Origin: DASZCR01 sp964246705
GTDB taxonomy: Bacteria; Acidobacteriota; Blastocatellia; Pyrinomonadales; Pyrinomonadaceae
Length of the DNA: 33,455 nucleotides
Direction of reading: 5' to 3'
Assembly (NCBI GenBank): GCA_964246705.1
Contig: CAXTRQ010000053.1
Coordinates: forward strand, 1-33,455
The notes beneath the pieces are model-generated. The model ran no database searches, had not been told where the DNA came from, and saw only the letters and a list, made by a program, of their open reading frames with translations. The translations under genes and the position numbers were made by a program. Below, in pieces: positions 1 to 9,072 of this stretch; position 1 is the first letter of the stretch, and the number at the start of each line of letters is the position of its first letter.

Positions 1-42
1 GCTTGGTTCGAGCATTGCGGCTACTCAGTCGCATCCGGTTGA
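1..42 (+). CDS. Possible C-terminal tail of a transposase (partial)
   Basis: Frame 1 at the left edge is open from the first base and ends at a TGA at 40-42, giving the residues AWFEHCGYSVASG. A WFxHCGY ending resembles the tail of some IS630-family transposases as I recall them, but 13 residues are too few to be sure. Frame 2 is also open, to a TGA at 68-70. If the call is right, an insertion sequence lies within or beside the transposon's left part. Bases 43-150 show no gene. Confidence 0.2.
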   Translation, partial: AWFEHCGYSVASG

Positions 43-150
43 AAACCGTAATAGTTGGAGATATTATTGACGGTCGAGTGCCTCTGGCGTATTAGCTAAG
101 ACTTCTCACCTGAATGCAGATTAAGCTTTATTAAGTACCATCAGCTTGGA

Positions 151-1455
151 TTATTTAAGATTGAAATTTCGTAGGCTTAAAGGGAGGCTTGGAGTTCCAA
201 CTCTTCCAAGATGAGAAATGTATCTTTGGCGAAGTTGTTGAATGAAGGGCGCATTAAGTTTATAAGCTCTTTTGTTTTTGATTGCTTTGGGACCATATCT
301 TTCGCATCCTTTACTAAGATCAATTACAATTGATAGATCAAGAGATACTTCGTTAAATGGAAATGAGGGTAAGATATGATATATAGATTCACCATTATTG
401 AACCGACTTCTTAATTTATCCAATTTTTCTCTTCCTCTATTACTATTAAGCCAATCATTGTATAACTCACGGGTGTACGCATAATTTGACTGTAATAACA
501 AAAACTTATCAAACGAGTCTTTTGAAAAAGTTAATAGCTCAAAGGTTTCCCCCTCGCATTTAATTACATCCTTAATATTGCATTCAGGAGTAATGATAAT
601 ACCGTATTTGTTTTTGCTAAGTTTGCAAATGTCCCCAGTCATAATTGGAGCATCTTCATCTAATTTCGTATAAAATATGCGCTTGAAAAGTTTCGCCACC
701 GACCTTTCATCAGTTTGTAACTGTTCTTGCTCAGTAAGAATATCAGAATCGATGTTTTCCTTAATTGACTTTATTAAATTCCGATCTTGAATCAAACTCT
801 CAGCCAGTAAATATTGTAAGATTTCTATGATAAAGATTTCTCCGCTCACACCATCATCCTTAGCTGTCTTCCCAAGCTCTCGTATCCAGTTCTCATCAGC
901 ATCGGCCAGTTCTAAAAAGATTTTTTGGACAGATTGATTAATTGTTTTTGTCCATACCTGCGGAATTGAAAGATTTTGGTTTTGTTCTTTCCATTTGATT
1001 ATATCTTTGACTATCTTCTTTGCTTGGTTTTTTGAATTACCCTTTTTTCTAAATCTTATTCTCTTTCGATATTGCTTGCTCAAGTCTTTTCCATGAATTC
1101 CTTTAACATCTTCATTAGAAAATATATAGACCAATGAGTAAAAGTCATTGCTTTTCAAAAAATTTAGCGTCTCAGTCCCACTCCTTGGAAGTGTAATACC
1201 TTTAAGAACACCTTCATCTTCACCTGATTGTAATAAGGATTCTTTATCGTTAAAAACCCAGTCAAGAATAATCGCACTAAACGACCCGATGGATTTAATT
1301 GCTTCTTCCGCTAAATCCAAGCTTTTTACACCAAGCACCGGATAATCTTTTCGTAATGCTTCAAATAACTCATTTTCGAGCGTTCTTTTAATTTCGTTTT
1401 CTTCAACCACATAATCATCAATTTTGTCATCGACAAACAAAATGACTCCGTCCAT
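151..1455 (-). CDS. Receiver-domain protein with unknown C-terminal region
   Basis: A 434-residue protein, last gene of a three-gene operon. The N-terminal 140 residues look like a two-component receiver. A first strand ends in the acidic pair D9-D10, a likely phosphoacceptor D65 lies in IILDW, a Ser sits at the Thr/Ser switch position in IFSNED (about 113), and basic residues follow near 136-138. It has a long loop between D65 and the next strand, unlike typical CheY domains. The remaining 290 residues match no output domain I know; they include a motif TGDICKL followed by IITPECNI with a single conserved-looking Cys. The ATG at 1455 was chosen because it begins MDGVILFVDD and lies one base after the kinase stop (TAATATG), implying coupled translation. 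An upstream start at 1542 would only add sequence overlapping the kinase. Partner of the adjacent kinase by inference. Confidence 0.75.
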   Translation of the reverse strand: MDGVILFVDDKIDDYVVEENEIKRTLENELFEALRKDYPVLGVKSLDLAEEAIKSIGSFSAIILDWVFNDKESLLQSGEDEGVLKGITLPRSGTETLNFLKSNDFYSLVYIFSNEDVKGIHGKDLSKQYRKRIRFRKKGNSKNQAKKIVKDIIKWKEQNQNLSIPQVWTKTINQSVQKIFLELADADENWIRELGKTAKDDGVSGEIFIIEILQYLLAESLIQDRNLIKSIKENIDSDILTEQEQLQTDERSVAKLFKRIFYTKLDEDAPIMTGDICKLSKNKYGIIITPECNIKDVIKCEGETFELLTFSKDSFDKFLLLQSNYAYTRELYNDWLNSNRGREKLDKLRSRFNNGESIYHILPSFPFNEVSLDLSIVIDLSKGCERYGPKAIKNKRAYKLNAPFIQQLRQRYISHLGRVGTPSLPLSLRNFNLK

Positions 1456-1456
1456 A

Positions 1457-3757
1457 TTAGTTGGCCTCGTTAAATTGGATGAGGAAATTTGCACCAGGCA
1501 ATATTTTAGAACCTTCTGTTGTAATAACAGAGATATTTGCATTGATACGTTCTAATAATTCTTTAGCAATATAAAGCCCAAGCCCCCTGCCGCTATCGGC
1601 TTTAGTTGAATAAAATTCCAAGAATACTATTTCCGCTAAGTCGTCATTAATACCTGGCCCGTTATCAGCGATAATTACTTGCTCTTTTGCCTTATCGATC
1701 CTTACTAAAATCTCACGTTTCCCAGTGTTTTTTTGTTTGAGCCAATAGATGTCGTTGTCTAGTACGTTGATGGATACTTGCAACATCAATCCAAGATTAG
1801 TTTTGATAACTATGTCGCTTGAATCTTCTATCTTGAACTTAATATCGAATTGAAACTCTCGTCGGTAATATCGCTGAATACGTTCGAGTGTGTCTCGAAC
1901 ACTTATATCTTTCGTAACTTTGCGGGACTCCCTAAAAAGAGGCTGAAGAATTTGCAACTCCTGATATAAAAAATCTAAGCTTTCAGTTAAATCTGCAAAA
2001 AACTGCTTTAGGGCTGCGGCAGATAGCTTTCCTTTGTCAAATCTTCTAACAATGTCGTTGGCGTTTTGGATCATCTTGTTGATCAACATAAAGATGTCAT
2101 GAGAAGATTTTTCAACCGCCATTCCCAAACCAGCCAACTCCTCGTTGATAGATAGTTTGGTTTTATACTGACTGACCAATTCATTTGTCGTTTTGAAAAA
2201 TGCTTCCGCCCTTTTGAGAATTTCTGGCTCATCGGTTTTGAGTAGCTCTTTTTGTAGCTTCTCGAATGATTCTTCAAATTTTTTATTGGCAGTAGTAAAC
2301 GCTTTTTCTTTTCGTATTGCGTCTTTATGTTTATCAATTTCAACGAAGTCCTTCATTACTTTCAAAGAGGCTTGAATCAGGGCAATAAAATCATCAGATG
2401 CCCCGTTAATGTTAACCAAGCCTTCTCTGTTAGCTGCATCTCTTAATTGAGGATTTTTTTCTTGGGTGATAAAAATAAATCCAAATAAATCGTTATAGCT
2501 GAAGTAGCGACCGGCTCGATCTTCTGCTCGTAGTTTACTGAGCATTAGCCAATCAACACCTCTTTCACCGTAGGGATAAACTCGCGCGAAATCCCTGTAT
2601 AGGTAAACCGAATTATTTTTGATAAAGGCTTCTTCGTAATCTTTTAGTTCAAGTTTGTTCTTCCAATCAAAAGCATAAAAGAAAAATGAACAAGGTCCAA
2701 CATCCGGTCTTCGGCGTACTTTCCAGTACTTGCTTCTCTTAATCGTATCACCAGCCACCTTCTTTATTTTTATTGCGTTCCCCTGCTTTTTTTCATCAAC
2801 AAACTCAAGAAACTGCTCTCTAAACATTGGGAAATTCCATAAATCGTGAGTTTTGCTTTGAGAATCATCAAATAAATCAATCTCATCAAAAATTTCATTC
2901 TTATTATGTTGGTAGCTATAAATAAGAACTCCTTTTTCATCTATCTGACCCTCAAATCTGAATGGAGCAAGCTCGATCACTTCCTCAAAACTCATTCGTG
3001 ATTTCGGGTATTCTCTTTCGTTCCAATAGAGCTTGACATCAAAGTCCCTTACAATTTTTTCTTTGAAATTAGGAATGATCGGTGGAATCATTCGCTGAAA
3101 GGCGATTTGCAGTTTGCCTAAATCGTCCTCTTTCCAATTATTTCGGAAATCGGAAATTCTTATCAGAGTGCCTTTACCTTTTTTATTGGTAATACAAACT
3201 GGGGATTCATTTACTTTCCATTCATTCTCAATTTGATCGAGAAATTTTTCAGGCACTTTCTCTTCATCAGCAAATTCGTCATTTTGGGCATATTCACGAA
3301 AATTTAAGGTCAGATTAACTTCCTGAGTCTTTTCGGTCTTGGTGAAGATTTCAACATAGTTTCCCAATTTGTAGATAGCAAAGCGTCCGACACCTTTATC
3401 GCCTTGCATCACTCGACCTTTTTTCGTATATCGTTGCGTCTTTTCTTTTGATGTTTTTTGATTAAGCTTGTTTGGAGTGGCAGGTTTCATCCAAACATTG
3501 CGGATTATATCCAGACTCATTCCGTCGCCATCATCTTCGATTTCAATGACCGGACTTTGCCCGATTACATCAAAGCCCAAGAAGCGAACGGAAACTTCGC
3601 TTGCATCAGCATCGTAACAATTTTTCACCAATTCAATAACGCCAACCCATTTGCTGCTGATGAGTTGGTCGCCCAAAATACTAATAAGGCGAGCGTAAGG
3701 TCTGAAAATTTCAACGCCCTTGCTAGGGTCTTTTGTTTGGGATTCTGGTTTTACCAT
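1457..3757 (-). CDS. Dual GHKL ATPase: MORC/Hsp90-like N-terminus with histidine-kinase-like C-terminus
   Basis: A 766-residue protein with two ATP-binding modules of the GHKL fold. The first (about 20-210) has an N box ELVKNCYDADA with N46, a G1 box DDGDGM at 75-80 and a GDKGVGR loop at 119-125, as in MORC, MutL and Hsp90-type ATPases. A middle region with ANREGL at 442-447 resembles the S5-like transducer of such proteins. A coiled-coil stretch (about 475-540) leads to a kinase-like part: a candidate H box SSHDI with H553, an N box NVLDND at 664-669, a DNGPG box at 698-702 and GRGLGL at 723-728. No membrane segment or signal peptide is visible, so it should be cytoplasmic. It overlaps the methyltransferase gene by 35 bp and is followed after one base by the receiver gene, pointing to a phosphorelay. 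Substrate and trigger are unknown. Confidence 0.8.
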   Translation of the reverse strand: MVKPESQTKDPSKGVEIFRPYARLISILGDQLISSKWVGVIELVKNCYDADASEVSVRFLGFDVIGQSPVIEIEDDGDGMSLDIIRNVWMKPATPNKLNQKTSKEKTQRYTKKGRVMQGDKGVGRFAIYKLGNYVEIFTKTEKTQEVNLTLNFREYAQNDEFADEEKVPEKFLDQIENEWKVNESPVCITNKKGKGTLIRISDFRNNWKEDDLGKLQIAFQRMIPPIIPNFKEKIVRDFDVKLYWNEREYPKSRMSFEEVIELAPFRFEGQIDEKGVLIYSYQHNKNEIFDEIDLFDDSQSKTHDLWNFPMFREQFLEFVDEKKQGNAIKIKKVAGDTIKRSKYWKVRRRPDVGPCSFFFYAFDWKNKLELKDYEEAFIKNNSVYLYRDFARVYPYGERGVDWLMLSKLRAEDRAGRYFSYNDLFGFIFITQEKNPQLRDAANREGLVNINGASDDFIALIQASLKVMKDFVEIDKHKDAIRKEKAFTTANKKFEESFEKLQKELLKTDEPEILKRAEAFFKTTNELVSQYKTKLSINEELAGLGMAVEKSSHDIFMLINKMIQNANDIVRRFDKGKLSAAALKQFFADLTESLDFLYQELQILQPLFRESRKVTKDISVRDTLERIQRYYRREFQFDIKFKIEDSSDIVIKTNLGLMLQVSINVLDNDIYWLKQKNTGKREILVRIDKAKEQVIIADNGPGINDDLAEIVFLEFYSTKADSGRGLGLYIAKELLERINANISVITTEGSKILPGANFLIQFNEAN

Positions 3758-5057
3758 GAGTTTTTTTTGCGATGATAATGTATTCTTCAGGATAAACTTC
3801 TTGGCTGTTTGTATCTGCCAAGGTTGTGAATCTACCTGTATCTTTATCTCGAATAGTTGGAATCAGTTTGTTAGTGATTTGTCTCTTTATTACTTTCGAG
3901 ACCTCAAATCCATTCATGAAGAGCATTTCCGCTATGACTTGAGCAGATGTGATCTCGACGTTTTTTAGCTTCGTATTGCCTATTACTAAACAAGCCATGC
4001 CCCCTGGTCTCAGAATTCTATTCATCTCCTTAGAAACATCAAACATATCATTAAAATATTTTGAGACCTCATTGGCATACCTACTGCTTTTTTTCTCTAA
4101 TTTCGAGACTATATTCTTTGCTATTGGAGCTTTGATGTCATTGTTTTTATTGTAAGAAAAGAATGTCCCAATGAAATTTTTTCTAAAAGAAGAAATTTCT
4201 GAAATATAATCAAACCAATAGCCAGTTAGTTGATGAATATCAGCATACTCATACGAAGTTACATATGGGGGCGAGGTTATAATAGCTCCTACTGAATTTT
4301 CCTCAATCCCTGTGCATCTAGCGTCGGCATTATTAATTTCACATTTGGTGGTCAGGTATTTTTTTTCAGCAAGCTTCAGGTAAAAATCCATATTCTTTTT
4401 ACTCATTTGCTTGACCTGAAATTCAAATTTTTTGAATGGGTCAGGAATATTATTACTATTTCTATTAGGATCAATTTGCGGCTTAGTACCTGACTGTAGC
4501 CACCGAGAACAGGTTTTTAAGATATTGGATAAAGCACATAAATAAAAAGTCCGTAAATCATTTCCACCAATCGCACAGATAATTTTATACAAAAAAGCGA
4601 TTTTGTTTTTTTCTTCTTCTCTAAACCAGTAATCAATTCGCGGATGATTTTGAAAAAAATAAACTGTATTAACATCAAACTCTCTTATTCTTTCAAAAAG
4701 AATATCTGATGCTACCTCTAATTCATGTGGAGGAATTGCAGTAATTTTCGCTTGGGTAATGAGTCGAGCCACCGGGTTGACATCTACGCCGATAGATTCT
4801 CTACCATGAACCTTTGATTCTACCAATGTAGTTCCACAACCAGCGAATATGTCAACGACTGTATCCTTTTTCTTAGTGTATTCCTCTATAAGCTTTTTAA
4901 CTAATAAAGGGACGAACTTGGCCGGATAACGATGATAACCATGCGTTAAATGATTAGTTGACGTATGCCCTGAAAACATCCAACTACCATCGGCGGGTCC
5001 ATTAAACAGTTTTAAGAACGTGTTTGATTGAGGCATTTGCTTATTGATAAACCTCAC
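3723..5057 (-). CDS. DNA methyltransferase (N4-cytosine/N6-adenine type)
   Basis: A 444-residue predicted amino-group DNA methyltransferase. The SAM-binding motif I is DIFAGCGTT at 69-77, followed by GVDVNP at 90-95; the catalytic motif IV is TSPPY at 261-265. Motif I precedes motif IV, and the N-terminus carries the HGYHRYPAKF block often seen before motif I in this group of methylases. No restriction endonuclease gene accompanies it; instead it is first in an operon with a GHKL ATPase and a receiver protein. The ATG at 5057 is preceded by GAGG at short spacing; the internal ATG at 5036 has no visible ribosome site. The modified sequence cannot be told from this. Low GC fits acquisition as transposon cargo. 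It may mark self DNA for a defence system or have a regulatory role; both are inference. Confidence 0.85.
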   Translation of the reverse strand: MRFINKQMPQSNTFLKLFNGPADGSWMFSGHTSTNHLTHGYHRYPAKFVPLLVKKLIEEYTKKKDTVVDIFAGCGTTLVESKVHGRESIGVDVNPVARLITQAKITAIPPHELEVASDILFERIREFDVNTVYFFQNHPRIDYWFREEEKNKIAFLYKIICAIGGNDLRTFYLCALSNILKTCSRWLQSGTKPQIDPNRNSNNIPDPFKKFEFQVKQMSKKNMDFYLKLAEKKYLTTKCEINNADARCTGIEENSVGAIITSPPYVTSYEYADIHQLTGYWFDYISEISSFRKNFIGTFFSYNKNNDIKAPIAKNIVSKLEKKSSRYANEVSKYFNDMFDVSKEMNRILRPGGMACLVIGNTKLKNVEITSAQVIAEMLFMNGFEVSKVIKRQITNKLIPTIRDKDTGRFTTLADTNSQEVYPEEYIIIAKKTHGKTRIPNKRP

Positions 5058-5061
5058 AAAT

Positions 5062-5119
5062 TATTGAGATTCTAGAACTAAAGCAAGGCAGTTTACTCTA
5101 AAAAACTATAATCTCAATA
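5062..5119. promoter_or_regulatory. 10-bp inverted repeat in the leader of the methyltransferase operon
   Basis: TATTGAGATT (5062-5071) and AATCTCAATA (5110-5119) are perfect inverted copies about 48 bp apart, centre to centre, just upstream of the methyltransferase start. On the minus strand, TTGAGA near 5113-5118 could be a -35 element with TAAACT 16 bp on as a weak -10. The layout would suit an operator overlapping the promoter. No regulator gene is adjacent, so the methyltransferase or receiver protein would be the candidate ligand. Confidence 0.35.
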
Positions 5120-5238
5120 TGTTTTGTGACTTCAAATAACTAAACAGCAATCTTCCACTGCTCATACCAATTCATTGATCCACAAGGCTAGAACGCTCTG
5201 ATCTCGACAGATGATCGAAACATAGATGTGATTAACAT

Positions 5239-6909
5239 TTACGAGCGCAATGATTCTTTGGGTTTGAAGCCGAAGGCATCAAGCTTATCAATAATTCTGC
5301 GCGACCAGTGGCGAATGGACTGCTCGGGGACATGCTTGAGTCGTCCGATTCTCAGAGTTTGGTCACCCTCCAATTTTTCTATGTTCCAATGACCTTCTCT
5401 ATTAACCAACTCTTTCAAAAACCCTTTTGTGAAGATTCCAATAGACTGTTCTGGGTAGAACTCCGGCAATAAACGAATGAAAAGAGTTGAAACTGACCAG
5501 CCATCGGGTCGGGCAACTTCTAGAATGTAGCAGGGAAGCACGTTGGTTTGAGTAACTTCGACCATTGCACATGAACGCTTGGAGCCGTTGGCGACGCGGC
5601 AGAAAGATTTGTTGCCGGGAATCTCCACTACAGTGTATCGCAGACATGGTTCGACGTAGCTGCTCACAATGTGTTGAACGGCTTCGATGAAATCGTTCAA
5701 CCCGGCCACATTCGCCGCACCCAAGTCAATGCCGAGGAAATCAACAGGTTGAATCTCGCCGCCGTAATATGACTCGTCCGTGCTGACGGTCATGCCTCGT
5801 TTAACCAAGCGCGCTTTCGTGCCGGTAGATGGAGACGATGAACCGTCTTTGGTGGAGCCGTCGTGAATGACCGCTTCTTTGGTTGCAAATCTCTCGAATT
5901 TGGGCAGGCGCACAAACTCGAAAGAAGTGGCTATCGTATCAGCGGCACTTTGATTAACGTTGATTCTTGCTGGTCGATGATGTGGGTCGAGTTCGTAATC
6001 TTCTTTGGGGTCTTTGACCCCTGTCCGCCGTGTGCGCTTCGCGCCTTCGATGACCTTATGCCTCTTCACTGAAGGATGGGTATAGACGATCTTCTTGAAA
6101 GGTAGCGGGTCGAGTTGCTTGGCTCCTAAAATTTCGAGTATCAAGCAAGATTGCTTGAATGTGACGCCGTTAAAGTGCAGTTCGCAAGACTTCTCGATGG
6201 GCGGCTTCAGTTCAATCGGGATGCCGGTTGTTAGCATCGAGGCTGGTTGATACGGCGACGCGGCAATTGCCTTGGCGAAGACGCCGTTATAAACGGATTC
6301 CCAACACGCACGCGCTGCCGGGCTATGTCGTAGCCAAGCCAGATGGGCTACACTTGCAATGTTGACTAGCGAGCGGGGAAGGTCGCTGGTCAGAGAGAGG
6401 TACAGCAGATTCTCATAGACTTGTTCTTCTACAATCGGGAAATCGAGGCCGTTCGGTTTTAGTATCAGGTTGGCAAGCGTTTTCGAGGGAGTGAGGAAAG
6501 CGCGCAGAAGCTCGATGCAAGGCACATAGTAGAAGATGCGGTTCGACCAAAACTTCCATACCCTCTCACCGTCGAACTCCCTACCGTTGAAGAAGTCATA
6601 CAAGTCGCGGGGAATGTCAGACGCTTTGCAAAGCGTGCCATTTCGGAAGTTGTTGATGGGGATACTGCGTGGAATGAATCGCGGGTCATTATCGATCAGG
6701 TAGCCGTCGATGTAGAAGCGCCCCATACGGAGCAAAGGGAGCGTTCCCCAAGGGTACTCCAGAATTTCGGGGTCGGAACTGCCTTTGCGTAAGAATGCAG
6801 CTTTAATGAACCAACTCCCATCGGCTGTTTTGTAGGGTGAGCAGAGCCAGCAGAGCCTCGCCTTCTCATCCCTACCGAACCGCCACGGTTTAAGCCTCAC
6901 CCTCGACAT
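5239..6909 (-). CDS. tnsE: Tn7-like transposition protein TnsE
   Basis: A 556-residue protein at the end of the tns series. In Tn7, TnsE directs insertion into replicating DNA, favouring conjugal plasmids and discontinuous replication, and binds the sliding clamp. The identification rests on position after tnsD, similar length (Tn7 TnsE has 538 residues) and remembered landmarks: an MSRVRL start like MVRL, a central helix block around IELLRAF with ACWESVYN, a C-terminal block with FIEAVQHI followed by FCRVANG and MVEVTQ, and a final WSRRIIDKLDAF helix. The ATG at 6909 lies four bases after the tnsD stop. A start at 6969 would overlap tnsD by 56 bp and lacks the family-like N-terminus. TnsE diverges fast, so exact boundaries of its domains are not assigned. 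Confidence 0.8.
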   Translation of the reverse strand: MSRVRLKPWRFGRDEKARLCWLCSPYKTADGSWFIKAAFLRKGSSDPEILEYPWGTLPLLRMGRFYIDGYLIDNDPRFIPRSIPINNFRNGTLCKASDIPRDLYDFFNGREFDGERVWKFWSNRIFYYVPCIELLRAFLTPSKTLANLILKPNGLDFPIVEEQVYENLLYLSLTSDLPRSLVNIASVAHLAWLRHSPAARACWESVYNGVFAKAIAASPYQPASMLTTGIPIELKPPIEKSCELHFNGVTFKQSCLILEILGAKQLDPLPFKKIVYTHPSVKRHKVIEGAKRTRRTGVKDPKEDYELDPHHRPARINVNQSAADTIATSFEFVRLPKFERFATKEAVIHDGSTKDGSSSPSTGTKARLVKRGMTVSTDESYYGGEIQPVDFLGIDLGAANVAGLNDFIEAVQHIVSSYVEPCLRYTVVEIPGNKSFCRVANGSKRSCAMVEVTQTNVLPCYILEVARPDGWSVSTLFIRLLPEFYPEQSIGIFTKGFLKELVNREGHWNIEKLEGDQTLRIGRLKHVPEQSIRHWSRRIIDKLDAFGFKPKESLRS

Positions 6910-6913
6910 GAGT

Positions 6914-8830
6914 TCACTCTGCCATCTTGTTTGACCGTGAATTGTTGGCTCTGTCTGTTGCCTCTGCAACGGCTTGGCCTACTTTATTCGAGTACATCGA
7001 ACCTAAACCCGCAAGCCTAACAACCTCCCACACTTTAACGACTTTGCCCTGCGCATCCAAGACGGTGGCGGCCCATTCCACTCGCCGTATCTGGAACTGC
7101 TCTTGCGATTCCGTGATAGTCTCAAGGTAAGCCTTAGTGAGAAGCAACTTATCCAAGTGCTGCTCTAATATAGGTAGTGATCCGATGACTTTGCCCACCC
7201 TGCTGACGGTTACGCGCACGAGCGGTTGCAGTTTAAGAAGCTCTCGCACGGCGGTTTGGGCTTCGGCGAAAATGGCTTCGTCTCTCTTGTCCCAATCAAC
7301 TCGTGGTGTCAGCACAGCGTGAGCCTTTCGGGACGGGGAATGACTGTCGAGCCATGTTCTGTCGTGCCGATAAAGCCATGTATAAGTCGCAGGGGCTTGT
7401 AACCGCATGGGGGTTCTGGAGACACTTGTGCCTTTGCGCTGTAGTTGTGTCCACATCTTCCGATGAAAGTTCCTGAACCCTTCATGCACTTCGTGCGAAG
7501 GTACAGTTGAAAGTTTGGCGATTGGTGAGGGTCGAAGAATCCACTGACAAGAAATGCCCAATCTTTGCACGCGACGCTTGACTGTGAGCGCATCAACTCT
7601 GAGTCGGCGTGCCGTCTCGCGCAGTCCGAATTTCCGAACCTCGACAAGCCATCTCAGTTTTTGCTCCCATAGCTTCCCAAACGCCTTGATCTTGCCGAAC
7701 TTGAACTGCGTGGCTGTCGGTAGTCTCGTGTCAGTCATCGAGTAGCTGAAACCACAGGAGCAACAAAACGTGCCAAGTGCCCGCTTTGAGTCGCGCGACC
7801 AAGTGACTTGAACTTGCGTGATGACGAGTTGCAAAGAGTGTTTCGCCGCACCGTTGAAGCAGCGCCACGGCCCGACACCGAAAGGCTTGAAGTTTGTTTC
7901 AAGAGCGAAAAAGGAAGTGACGGTCTGCCCCAAGAACCGCATCAACAGCAGGTGTCTTAACGGGTGAAAAGACTTTCGATGTTTTCTGACGATGTTCGAC
8001 AGCCAATTGCTTTCACTTTCGTAGCTGACATCCGAGTCGAGGAGCTTTAAGAGTTCATTCCCGAAGAAAGAAGAGAAGCGGCGGATGAGTTCCACTTGCC
8101 TTACACGCCCGGTCGCGGTTGCCAAGTGACCGTCGATCAGCAGCGACTTATATCGCCCCAATAGCGATGCGGTGTCTTCAGGAGTGACTGCGTTATTCAA
8201 CAGCCATTCGACATCGTGCGCCAAGCCGACAAGATGCTTGAATGTGTTGCTTTGATAGGTGACTTGACGCAGTTTAGGTAAGCAGCAGTCTTCACTCGCC
8301 GCGATGAACTCGTGCTTATTCGCGGCGCGAACGGCGACGCTACTGTCTTGCAACAGCGTCAGATGCGCAGGGCATACGACGACGCCCCGAAGCTGATGTA
8401 GGCGATGCCAGTATGCTTCGCCATATTTCTCTTGTTCCTCCCGAAAGCAGGCGGGGCAAAATCTGAGACGGTTCGGTGTCCGAACAGAACTCGCCATGAT
8501 CCCCGCTCTCGTGTGAATGTCTCCCCAGGAGTGTTCAAGCATTGAGCTATGAACCAATTCCGCTTTGTCAGGAAATAAAAACGGCGCGTAGAACGGATAA
8601 AGAGTGTATTTCTGGATCAAATCCTCGACCGTGTGCTTTGAGAGCGGCGGCAAGTTTTGAACTAGGACGTTCAGATGGGAAGGCAGATCAACGGTCGCGG
8701 TCACGGTCGTTGATCCGAAGAGTTCGCGCAGTGTAGCTTTCGGGCTTACGTTGCCGCTACGAACGTGGTAGCGAGCCAAAACGCTGTAAAGAAGTTCGTC
8801 TGGGTATGCAGTGGGAAAGAAACTCGTCAT
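6914..8830 (-). CDS. tnsD: Target-selector TnsD (TniQ family)
   Basis: A 638-residue TniQ-family protein. TnsD binds the 3' end of glmS and recruits TnsC to insert the transposon downstream. The zinc site is visible as C125-P-A-C128 with C153 and H156, almost the same positions as the CCCH site of Tn7 TnsD. A helix-turn-helix-like block, GLRETARRLRVDALTVKRRVQRLG, lies in the C-terminal half, and a further Cys pair occurs in TFCCSCGFSYS. The protein is longer than Tn7 TnsD (508 residues), mostly in the target-specific C-terminal half. The location of this element at glmS agrees with the role. A 242-bp gap and the membrane-gene pair separate it from tnsC, which is unusual. The ribosome site before the ATG at 8830 is a weak GGGG stretch. 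Confidence 0.9.
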   Translation of the reverse strand: MTSFFPTAYPDELLYSVLARYHVRSGNVSPKATLRELFGSTTVTATVDLPSHLNVLVQNLPPLSKHTVEDLIQKYTLYPFYAPFLFPDKAELVHSSMLEHSWGDIHTRAGIMASSVRTPNRLRFCPACFREEQEKYGEAYWHRLHQLRGVVVCPAHLTLLQDSSVAVRAANKHEFIAASEDCCLPKLRQVTYQSNTFKHLVGLAHDVEWLLNNAVTPEDTASLLGRYKSLLIDGHLATATGRVRQVELIRRFSSFFGNELLKLLDSDVSYESESNWLSNIVRKHRKSFHPLRHLLLMRFLGQTVTSFFALETNFKPFGVGPWRCFNGAAKHSLQLVITQVQVTWSRDSKRALGTFCCSCGFSYSMTDTRLPTATQFKFGKIKAFGKLWEQKLRWLVEVRKFGLRETARRLRVDALTVKRRVQRLGISCQWILRPSPIAKLSTVPSHEVHEGFRNFHRKMWTQLQRKGTSVSRTPMRLQAPATYTWLYRHDRTWLDSHSPSRKAHAVLTPRVDWDKRDEAIFAEAQTAVRELLKLQPLVRVTVSRVGKVIGSLPILEQHLDKLLLTKAYLETITESQEQFQIRRVEWAATVLDAQGKVVKVWEVVRLAGLGSMYSNKVGQAVAEATDRANNSRSNKMAE

Positions 8831-9003
8831 GCCACCGCCCCGGCTAAAATGTAAAAGTCAGGACTTGATCTTGCAAAATCTACTGTTAGACAACTAATCA
8901 CCAATAGCTTTCTGTTGCGACATCTAATTCAACATTACAGCGAAATCTTACTTACTTACAGTCGATAGAAATCCCACTGTACTGCGCCTTTGAGATAAGC
9001 AAA

Positions 9004-9031
9004 ATTCCACGAAAGAGTTATTTTGTGGAAT
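9004..9031. repeat. Palindrome ATTCCAC-N14-GTGGAAT, copy 1
   Basis: The arms ATTCCAC (9004-9010) and GTGGAAT (9025-9031) pair perfectly. Pairing extends inward to an 11-bp stem with one G-T wobble and a 6-base loop. It lies 42 bp beyond the stop of the metalloprotease-like gene. Read on the minus strand, the stem is followed by TTTTGCTT, so it could be a weak terminator. A near-identical palindrome occurs at 10897-10926 on the other side of the same gene pair. The rest of 8831-9072 shows no gene. Confidence 0.6.
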
Positions 9032-9072
9032 GCCTAAGGATGCATTTATCGCAAGTACGAAGCCACCGTAGA

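Noticed and set aside
1..75. tRNA-like GGTTCGAGC near the left edge
   Set aside because: No acceptor or anticodon stem can be formed around it.
8880..8960. A possible transposon left end, from the similar strings TGTTAGACAACTAAT and TGTTGCGACATCTAATT
   Set aside because: They do not match the right-end repeats, lie between tns genes, and no terminal TGTAC with TAACT is present.
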